Source: Chloroflexota bacterium (lineage in GTDB: Bacteria > Chloroflexota > Anaerolineae > UBA7937). From it: DNA of 5,001 nt. Under the pieces are notes generated by a model. It was not told the origin of the DNA. It was given only the letters and a program-made list of their open reading frames with translations, and searched no databases. Shown here piece after piece: positions 1 to 5,001 of this stretch. Within the stretch, counting starts at the first letter, position 1, and the number at the start of each line of letters is the position of its first letter. The position numbers and the translations under genes were made by a program. Location: assembly GCA_003453555.1 (NCBI GenBank), contig DMLA01000110.1, forward strand, positions 1 to 5,001. Reading direction: 5' to 3'.

Positions 1-2
1 TG

Positions 3-752
3 GGCTTCTTGGTCTTCCTCAGCCTAGGCCCCCTGCTTTTCCTAGCCTACCGAACCTACCAACTCTTAACCCTCCGCTATCTCATGGACCGAGATAGCGT
101 GACCATCGTCTGCGGGAGCGTTCGCCAAGTAGTCCCTTTGAGCAACCTCTCTTCCATCGTTGACGGCCTTAGCGACCTTCCTTCCCCCAAACTCGTTTGG
201 CTCGGCTGTTGGCTAGGGCGCAGCCAGGCTAAAGATATGGGGCCTCTCCTCTTCTACGCCACCGAGCCCCCCAAAAAACAACTCTTCTTGGTCACTCGCA
301 GTTCCGCCTACGCCCTCTCTCCCTCTAACCCGTCTGGCTTTCTCGCCGCCTTGGAATCCCGCCGCCAGATGGGCGCTACTCTAGCCTTAGAGGAGAAGAT
401 AACCTACGGAACCCTCATCTCCTTGCCCTTCTGGCGGGACCGCCTAGCCCAACTCCTTCTCACCCTCGGAGCCCTAGCTAACGCCGCCCTCTTCGCCTAC
501 CTCCTGGCTCGCTACCCCACCCTACCTCGTATCCTCCCCCTCCATTTCACCGCCTTCGGTAGTATAGATCGGATCGGCCCCAAAGAGCAGATACTGAGGC
601 TCCCCACCATCGGCCTGATAATCTTCATAGCGAACGCCCTTTTGGGCTTCGCCCTCCACCGTCGGGAGCCTCTAGCCACCTATCTTCTCGCCGGAACGGG
701 ACTCTTGGCCCAGTTCCTCATAGCCATCGCCCTGCTTCATATCATCTTTTAG
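3..752 (+). CDS. Membrane protein with PH-like domain and DUF1648-like C-terminal region (5' partial)
   Basis: This is the 3' end of a gene entering from the left. The frame is open to the window edge, and the first possible start, a TTG at position 9, falls inside a hydrophobic helix, so the true start lies upstream. Counting from that TTG (247 residues), residues 1-20 are the end of a membrane segment. Residues about 22-118 are soluble and look like a bacterial PH domain, beginning 'YLMDRDSVTI'. Three hydrophobic segments follow at about 145-167, 199-217 and 222-245. The loop between the first two contains 'LPLHF..FG..DRIGPK' (residues 176-191), which resembles the 'P.HFN..G..D..G.K' signature of DUF1648. 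The stop is TAG at 750-752. It is convergent with rimI and overlaps its 3' end by 81 bases. The biochemical function is unknown; an envelope protein is likely. The family assignment is from motif memory and is moderate. Confidence 0.7.
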   Translation, partial: GFLVFLSLGPLLFLAYRTYQLLTLRYLMDRDSVTIVCGSVRQVVPLSNLSSIVDGLSDLPSPKLVWLGCWLGRSQAKDMGPLLFYATEPPKKQLFLVTRSSAYALSPSNPSGFLAALESRRQMGATLALEEKITYGTLISLPFWRDRLAQLLLTLGALANAALFAYLLARYPTLPRILPLHFTAFGSIDRIGPKEQILRLPTIGLIIFIANALLGFALHRREPLATYLLAGTGLLAQFLIAIALLHIIF

Positions 753-1340
753 ACGCTCCATCAACCTACTCCGCAACTCCTGAAGATGAGTCGAATAGGG
801 GGGGCGGTCGATATCTTGAGCGGCCATGACCACCGCATCCTCATTACTATCGGAGTAATACCCCCTCCTCCGACCCACCACCTGGAAGCCATACTTGCGG
901 TACAGGCTTTGAGCCACCAAGTTAGAGGCTCGTACCTCCAAGGTTATATGGTCAGCCCCTAAACTTCTCGCTTTCTCGATCATGGCTATGAGGATGAGTT
1001 GACCGATCCCCCTCCTACGAAGGCGTGGATGCACCGCTATAGTACTGATATGAGCCTCCCTGGCCGAGCACCAAAAGCCCCCATACCCCACTATGGGCCG
1101 TCGCTGGTCAGTGGAGCGGAACCGAGCCAGAAGCCCCCTGCGTGGTTCCTCGCACTGTGCTGCCCCTTCCTCCTGAGGGCGAACCACAAAGTAGTAGGCT
1201 CGAGGGTTGTGGCGGATCTCGTATCGGTAAGCACCCATAGGCCAGGGCGTAGGAAAGGAGAGCCGCTCGATGGCCATCACCTCTTGGCTATCACTCACCT
1301 GCATCGGCTCTACCTTGTAGGCCAAACCGTCATAATCCAT
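672..1340 (-). CDS. rimI: Ribosomal-protein S18-alanine N-acetyltransferase RimI-like GNAT protein, enlarged
   Basis: GNAT-fold acetyltransferase of 222 residues. RimI acetylates the N-terminal alanine of ribosomal protein S18 using acetyl-CoA. The acetyl-CoA motif is R-R-R-G-I-G at residues 108-113, after the beta strand 'AHISTIAVHP' (96-105). 'LEVRASN' (134-140) and 'LYRKYGF' (146-152) are RimI hallmarks. By alignment from memory with Salmonella RimI, E135 and Y147 match its catalytic Glu103 and Tyr115. 'RRGYYSDSNEDAVVM' completes the core by about residue 172. Typical RimI is about 150 residues. The excess is a charged insert at about 55-80 and a hydrophilic C-terminal tail at about 176-222. 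The ATG at 1340 is preferred over Met13 because the first beta strand (YKVEPM) would otherwise be cut, and GAGGGA precedes it. The start overlaps the tsaB stop by 11 bases, so coupling is likely. Other substrates cannot be excluded. Confidence 0.88.
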   Translation of the reverse strand: MDYDGLAYKVEPMQVSDSQEVMAIERLSFPTPWPMGAYRYEIRHNPRAYYFVVRPQEEGAAQCEEPRRGLLARFRSTDQRRPIVGYGGFWCSAREAHISTIAVHPRLRRRGIGQLILIAMIEKARSLGADHITLEVRASNLVAQSLYRKYGFQVVGRRRGYYSDSNEDAVVMAAQDIDRPPYSTHLQELRSRLMERLKDDMKQGDGYEELGQESRSGEKIGG

Positions 1341-2022
1341 CTTTTCCCTCGGGATACTTTACGTACGGAATCTCCGGACGGTGTAAGTAGAGAGGCTCTA
1401 ACGTCCGCGGATCGTCTACCTCCCCCCGCTGGAGCCGCTCCCAGCCCAGTTCAGCCAGGTATCCGGCCCTCCTCAAAGAGGCGGCCGACGATGTGACCAC
1501 TGCGCGATCCCCCAGCCTCTTTCGGAGGATAGCCGTCCCCACTTCATCTATCTCTCCGCAGATGAGAGTGGGACGAGTGATTTCAGAACAGAGCCCCTCT
1601 ATAGTGGTGAGGAGGTAATCGGTGACCCGACGGAGGGTCACCTTTTCATAGAGGGCAGCACAGATCCGCCCCCTCCCCGCCTCCAAAAGGGCACAGACAG
1701 GAAGGGGTTGATGGCTTTGAGAGCAGGCCAGAGCATCAAGGGTGGGGATGCCTATCAAGGGTATGCCCTGGGCCAAAGCGAACCCCTTGGCCAGGCTGAG
1801 CCCCACCCTCAGCCCGGTGAAGGAGCCAGGCCCCAGAGCCACGGCTATTCCGGCCAACTCCTTAAGATTCTGTCTCAAGAGCAGGTCCAAATATGGTGCT
1901 ACCTCCACGGTATGATGGCTGGAGGAACGCCAAGTGAGTTCGGAGACCACCCCCTCTTCTCTCCCATGGATGGCGATGCTAGCGGTCCGCGTCGATGTAT
2001 CAAGGGCTAATATCGCCTTCAC
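1330..2022 (-). CDS. tsaB: tRNA t6A37 biosynthesis protein TsaB
   Basis: TsaB (YeaZ) is the inactive ASKHA-fold partner of TsaD. Together with TsaE they transfer threonylcarbamoyl to A37 of ANN-decoding tRNAs in the cytoplasm. The N-terminus 'KAILALDTST' (residues 2-11) is the usual first strand and loop. 'GPGSFTGLRVG' (64-74) is the family signature. 'LEPLYLHRP' (208-216) is the characteristic C-terminal motif. The reading frame stays open upstream to 2175, but the extra 51 residues lie within tsaE in another frame and resemble no TsaB N-terminus. I chose the GTG at 2022, giving 230 residues, which is the normal family length. It is preceded by AGGAGG and forms a GTGA overlap with the tsaE stop. 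The rimI start overlaps the tsaB end. No tsaD or tsaC is in the window. Confidence 0.93.
   Translation of the reverse strand: MKAILALDTSTRTASIAIHGREEGVVSELTWRSSSHHTVEVAPYLDLLLRQNLKELAGIAVALGPGSFTGLRVGLSLAKGFALAQGIPLIGIPTLDALACSQSHQPLPVCALLEAGRGRICAALYEKVTLRRVTDYLLTTIEGLCSEITRPTLICGEIDEVGTAILRKRLGDRAVVTSSAASLRRAGYLAELGWERLQRGEVDDPRTLEPLYLHRPEIPYVKYPEGKDGL
1345..1350 (-). promoter_or_regulatory. Ribosome binding site of rimI
   Basis: The minus strand reads GAGGGA followed by four bases (AAAG) and then the rimI ATG at 1340. The site lies inside the 3' end of tsaB and supports this start over the internal Met13 codon. Confidence 0.55.
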
Positions 2023-2498
2023 CGCTTCGCTAACCTCCTCTGGAAAGAACCCACGATTTCCTCGTAAGTCGAGCCCTGGGCCTCTAGAGAGATAAGCCGC
2101 CTTCTTTCTCCCCCATGTCTGAGGGTGACCCATAACCTCTCCAGAGGCACGATCTCCCTCGCTTTCTCTGCCCACTCGATAGCGCAGACCCCATCCCCAA
2201 AAAAGAGGTCGTCCAGCCCGGAGGCTATGATCTCCCGACGGCTCTCAACCCGGTAGAGATCGACATGATAGAAGGTCAGATTTTCTCCCCGGTACTCGTT
2301 AACCAAGGTAAAGGTGGGGCTGGTGATAGGTCCATCCACCCCCAGGCCCCGTCCGATGCCCTGAATGAAGGTGGTCTTGCCCGACCCCAGTTCTCCTTCC
2401 AGGCAGATCAACTCGCCGCCTCGCAAGAGTTGACCCAGGGAGGCCCCGAACTCTTGTGTCTCCTGGGGTGAATCACTGACGAGATCGACCCTTGCCAT
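2019..2498 (-). CDS. tsaE: tRNA t6A37 biosynthesis ATPase TsaE
   Basis: P-loop ATPase of the TsaE (YjeE) family, which drives the TsaB-TsaD t6A cycle. With the ATG at 2498 the protein has 159 residues. It begins 'MARVDLVSDSPQET', the usual family opening of a beta strand followed by 'S.EET'. Walker A is G-E-L-G-S-G-K-T (35-42). 'ITSPTFTLVNEY' (58-69) and 'YHVDLYR' (77-83) are the family motifs. 'VCAIEWAE' (104-111) is the Walker B-like strand with its conserved E and W. An ATG at 2528 would add ten residues, but a TATAAT element ends two bases before it, so a transcript from that promoter would start about at that codon. Conserved length also favours 2498. Its SD is modest (GAGAGG, 12 bases upstream). 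The stop is TGA at 2019-2021, overlapping the tsaB GTG. Product identity is secure; the start is about 70% sure. Confidence 0.94.
   Translation of the reverse strand: MARVDLVSDSPQETQEFGASLGQLLRGGELICLEGELGSGKTTFIQGIGRGLGVDGPITSPTFTLVNEYRGENLTFYHVDLYRVESRREIIASGLDDLFFGDGVCAIEWAEKAREIVPLERLWVTLRHGGERRRLISLEAQGSTYEEIVGSFQRRLAKR
2034..2039 (-). promoter_or_regulatory. Shine-Dalgarno site deciding the tsaB start
   Basis: A perfect AGGAGG on the minus strand lies 11 bases upstream of the GTG at 2022, within the last codons of tsaE. It supports the short TsaB over the upstream-extended frame. Confidence 0.7.
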
Positions 2499-2530
2499 CG
2501 CCCTGCTCGGCCTCTCTAATGACCACATCC

Positions 2531-2559
2531 ATTATAGTTCCGGCTAGGACGGGGAGCAA
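2531..2559 (-). promoter_or_regulatory. Predicted sigma-70-type promoter for tsaE-tsaB-rimI
   Basis: On the minus strand a consensus -10 box TATAAT (2536-2531) is preceded, at exactly 17 bases, by TTGCTC (2559-2554), which matches three of six consensus -35 positions. A start site about 7 bases downstream would fall near 2524, giving a 5' leader of about 26 bases before the tsaE ATG at 2498. It sits immediately downstream of the hairpin that follows ileS. This is a prediction from the sequence pattern only. Confidence 0.5.
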
Positions 2560-2561
2560 AT

Positions 2562-2593
2562 CGAGGGGTAACCTCCTAGCAGGCTACCCCTCG
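2562..2593 (-). terminator. Strong hairpin after ileS; possible terminator with a weak U-tract
   Basis: A perfect 9-bp inverted repeat (2562-2570 with 2585-2593; CGAGGGGTA/TACCCCTCG on the minus strand) continues inward with one G-U and three further pairs. This gives a 13-bp stem and a 6-base loop. It starts 27 bases after the ileS stop. The minus strand then reads ATTTGCTCCCC, a poor U-tract, so termination would be partial or factor-assisted. RNA processing or 3'-end protection is an alternative. The descending arm contains AGGAGG. Confidence 0.5.
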
Positions 2594-2620
2594 CGTCAAC
2601 ACAAGAAGGACCAGAAGGGA

Positions 2621-5001
2621 TCAATTCCGCTTGAGAGCAAGGGTCACGCCATACCCCTCGATGGAGTAACCCTTGGTGACACACCCCGGAGGGGCCCCTC
2701 CCTGCACCAAGGCTGTGGAGAGGGTCTCCTGCTTGATGTATTCCCCATGCTCCTCCATCACCTGTACAAGGATAGGATGGGCTTCAAAGTAGGTGACTAT
2801 CGTATCTTCGATCTTGAAGTCGGCCTCTTTGCGCAAGGTCTGGATGCGTCGCACCACCTCCCGGGCCAACCCCTCCCGCCTTAACTCTTCGGTGAGAGTA
2901 GTGGTTATCCCCACCAGATACCCCCCTTCCTCGGCTACAGCCAAACCCTCCCTAGGTAGGGACTCTATCTTCACTTCCTCGGGCAAAAGAACCACCTTTC
3001 GACCCTCAATGGTAACTTCTACCCCCTCTCCAGACCGTACCTTCTCCACCATAGAGTAGCTATCGAGGCTGGTGAGCACCTCTTGGATCTTGGGGTAGAG
3101 AGCTCCATACTTGGGGCCCAACAAACGAGGATCGGGCTCGATCTGGTACTCCACTAAATCGGGCTCCTCCACGAAGGCCAGCGATTTGACGTTCAGTTCC
3201 TCCAAGACCTGGTCGGCTAGACCTTCTATCACTTCCCGTTCCTCAGGGGTACGCACCTTTATCAAGAGTTGAGCCAAGGGTTGACGCACCTTAAGGCCGG
3301 CCTTATTCCGCGCCGCGTGCCCCAGGCTCACCAACCGCATCAGGAGAGCGGTATCGGCCATCAACTTCGCATCGATCAGATCCTTGTCAGGCTGGGGGAA
3401 GTCAGTGAGGTGCACGCTCTCCAGCGCCGTCTCATCGACGGAAGAGACGAGGTTGCGGTATATCTCCTCCGCCAAGAAGGGCGTGAAGGGCGCCAGCAAC
3501 TTGCTCAATGTGGTGAGGCACTCATAAAGGGTGGCGTAGGCCGCCGCTTTATCCTCATCCTGCTCGCTCCTCCAGAAGCGACGTCGACTGCGTCGCACGT
3601 ACCAGTTGCTGAGGAGTTCCACGAACTCCTGAATGGGGCGCGCGGCGCCAGTGGCGTCGAAATTATCCAGCGCCCTATCCACCTTCTCTATCAAGGAATT
3701 CAACTCCGAGAGGATCCATCTATCTAAAGAGGGACGTTGAGCCACGGGCAGGGCGGGAATTCTAGGGTGGTAGTTGTCGATGTTGGCGTAGATGACGAAG
3801 AAAGCGTAGGTGTTCCAAAGGGTGAGCAAAAACTTCCGAACCGCCTCCCCCACCAACTCGACGGAGAAGCGACGCTCGCTGCCTGCGGGACCGGCTGTGT
3901 AGAAATACCAACGCATAGCATCGGCCCCATGAGCCCGCAACACATCCCAAGGATCGACCACGTTGCCCAAGGATTTGCTCATCTTTCTCCCTTGGGCATC
4001 GACCACTAGCCCCAAGACGATGACGTTCTTGTAACTGGGCTCGTTGAAGAGAAGGGTGGAGATGGCATGAAGGCTGTAGAACCATCCTCTAGTCTGATCC
4101 ACCGCTTCACAGATGAAATCGGCAGGAAACTGCTCTCGGAAGATCTCCTCGTTTTCGAAGGGGTAGTGCCACTGGCTCACGGGCATGGAACCAGAATCGA
4201 ACCAGGCGTCGATCACTTCCGGAACCCGTCGCATCTTCCCCTCGCACTCAGGGCAGGAGAGGAGGATGGTGTCCACGAAGGGCCGATGGAGGTCCAACTC
4301 CTCTCCCCTCCCTCGGGGATCCTGTAAGGACCAAGAGCGGCCTGCCCGCTCCTCCAATTCGGCGATGCTCCCCACCAAGAGCTGGTGACCGCACGATTCG
4401 CACCGCCAGATGGGCAAGGGGGTGCCCCAATACCGGTCTCGGCCCAACGCCCAATCGACGTTGCTCTCCAGCCAGTTGCCGAACCTGCCGTCCTTGATAT
4501 GGGCTGGGTACCAGTTTATCTTTTGATTGTTGGCCAAGAGATCCTCTTTCCGCTCCGTGGTCTTGATGAACCAGGTGCTCTTGGCGTAGTAGAGGAGAGG
4601 GGTCTCGCACCGCCAGCAGAAGGGGTAGGTATGACGATAAGTGCCAGAACGGTACATGAGCCCTCGCCGTTCCAGATCTCCGATGATGGAGAGGTCGGCA
4701 TCTTTAACGAAGACCCCCGCCCAGGGGTTCACCTGGGGGATGAACCTCCCCTGGGAGTCCACCGTCTGCAGGATGGGCAGGCCGTACTCCCGGCCCACCT
4801 CCAAATCCACCTCTCCGAAGGCGGGGGCCATATGCACCATCCCCGTCCCCTCCTCGGTGGTGACGAAATCCGCCGCTAGGACGTAGCAGTAATCAACATC
4901 CACAGGTAGAAAGGTATAGAGGGGCGAGTAATGCTTTCCCACCAAATCCTTGGCCTTAAGGTTCTTCACTACCTCATAGTCGCCGACCAGCGCCTCATCC
5001 A
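2621..5001 (-). CDS. ileS: Isoleucyl-tRNA synthetase, type 2-like (5' partial)
   Basis: Class I synthetase that charges tRNA-Ile and edits misactivated valine. The frame is open to the window edge, so the start and HIGH motif lie outside; about 793 C-terminal residues of an expected 1,000 or more are present. In order: the CP1 editing core 'GTGMVHMAPAFGEVD' (4805-4849), whose last Asp matches the editing aspartate; a CxxC at 4607-4618; 'RYWGTPLPIW' then CxxC (4391-4402) and another CxxC (4244-4255), a pattern like the zinc site of Thermus IleRS; 'WFDSG' (4190-4204); KMSKS (3971-3985); the anticodon-binding helical domain with 'LLSNWYVRRSRRRFW' (3569-3613); and the C-terminal region 'EGLAREVVRRIQ' within 2780-2896. 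It ends '...LALKRN' without the Cys-rich zinc finger that closes E. coli-type IleRS, which points to the type 2, eukaryote-like form. The stop is TGA at 2621-2623. tsaE follows after 122 bases. Confidence 0.95.
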   Translation of the reverse strand, partial: DEALVGDYEVVKNLKAKDLVGKHYSPLYTFLPVDVDYCYVLAADFVTTEEGTGMVHMAPAFGEVDLEVGREYGLPILQTVDSQGRFIPQVNPWAGVFVKDADLSIIGDLERRGLMYRSGTYRHTYPFCWRCETPLLYYAKSTWFIKTTERKEDLLANNQKINWYPAHIKDGRFGNWLESNVDWALGRDRYWGTPLPIWRCESCGHQLLVGSIAELEERAGRSWSLQDPRGRGEELDLHRPFVDTILLSCPECEGKMRRVPEVIDAWFDSGSMPVSQWHYPFENEEIFREQFPADFICEAVDQTRGWFYSLHAISTLLFNEPSYKNVIVLGLVVDAQGRKMSKSLGNVVDPWDVLRAHGADAMRWYFYTAGPAGSERRFSVELVGEAVRKFLLTLWNTYAFFVIYANIDNYHPRIPALPVAQRPSLDRWILSELNSLIEKVDRALDNFDATGAARPIQEFVELLSNWYVRRSRRRFWRSEQDEDKAAAYATLYECLTTLSKLLAPFTPFLAEEIYRNLVSSVDETALESVHLTDFPQPDKDLIDAKLMADTALLMRLVSLGHAARNKAGLKVRQPLAQLLIKVRTPEEREVIEGLADQVLEELNVKSLAFVEEPDLVEYQIEPDPRLLGPKYGALYPKIQEVLTSLDSYSMVEKVRSGEGVEVTIEGRKVVLLPEEVKIESLPREGLAVAEEGGYLVGITTTLTEELRREGLAREVVRRIQTLRKEADFKIEDTIVTYFEAHPILVQVMEEHGEYIKQETLSTALVQGGAPPGCVTKGYSIEGYGVTLALKRN

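Noticed and set aside
999..1496. A 165-codon open frame on the plus strand, antisense to rimI and the end of tsaB
   Set aside because: It lies wholly opposite two confidently identified genes, its translation is Pro/Arg/His-rich with no recognisable motif, and it has no clear start context.
2023..2175. Upstream extension of the tsaB frame (51 extra residues)
   Set aside because: It overlaps tsaE in another frame, does not look like a TsaB N-terminus, and a GTG with AGGAGG sits where TsaB should begin.
2499..2528. Longer TsaE starting at the ATG at 2528
   Set aside because: TATAAT ends two bases upstream of this codon and family members begin close to the ATG at 2498. It remains possible on a leaderless or readthrough transcript.
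2562..2593. Hairpin as a T-box or other riboswitch
   Set aside because: T-boxes lie upstream of the synthetase gene they control; this is downstream of ileS, is a single stem, and shows no T-box motif.
2588..2604. TTGACG on the minus strand (2603-2598) as the -35 of the tsaE promoter
   Set aside because: No -10-like hexamer lies 16-18 bases downstream (the position reads GGAGGT), and the hairpin occupies that space.
4385..4879. A 164-codon plus-strand frame antisense to ileS, with several others across 2492-4886
   Set aside because: They are shadows of the strongly conserved ileS frame. The translations are low-complexity and motif-free.
1..5001. Mobile elements, CRISPR arrays, tRNA genes, phage genes
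   Set aside because: No transposase-like frames, no regularly spaced direct repeats and no tRNA-like sequence were seen. Almost every base is accounted for by the five genes.

Overview
The window is a compact, gene-dense bacterial chromosomal segment. It carries four genes on the minus strand (in transcription order ileS, tsaE, tsaB, rimI) and one convergent gene on the plus strand. There is no sign of mobile elements, CRISPR, tRNA or rRNA. The only real non-coding stretch is the roughly 120-base gap between ileS and tsaE. The RimI homologue has the core 'VGYGGFW...AHISTIAVHP', and the plus-strand gene is a membrane protein with a PH-like domain followed by a DUF1648-like region. From memory, both resemble proteins of Chloroflexota (Anaerolineae and relatives), so a Chloroflexota bacterium is my best guess with low to moderate confidence. 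No search was possible.

Layout by position. Positions 1-752 (plus) hold the 3' part of a membrane protein gene whose start lies before the window. Positions 672-1340 (minus) hold rimI, whose 3' end overlaps the end of the plus-strand gene by 81 bases. Positions 1330-2022 (minus) hold tsaB, overlapping the start of rimI by 11 bases. Positions 2019-2498 (minus) hold tsaE, joined to tsaB by a four-base GTGA stop/start overlap. Positions 2499-2620 are intergenic, with a strong 13-bp hairpin next to a sigma-70-like promoter. Positions 2621-5001 (minus) hold the C-terminal three quarters or so of isoleucyl-tRNA synthetase, whose 5' end runs off the right edge.

The minus-strand genes share a translation theme. 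IleRS charges tRNA-Ile. TsaE and TsaB belong to the machinery that makes t6A37 on ANN-decoding tRNAs, including tRNA-Ile. RimI acetylates a ribosomal protein N-terminus. The overlaps show tsaE-tsaB-rimI to be a translationally coupled unit, and the hairpin and promoter upstream suggest it can be transcribed separately from ileS.

This is mostly an ordinary housekeeping region and I did not find a new system. The points worth checking are the ileS-tsaE gap, the corrected starts of tsaB and tsaE, the convergent coding overlap, the enlarged RimI, and the type 2 (eukaryote-like) character of IleRS.
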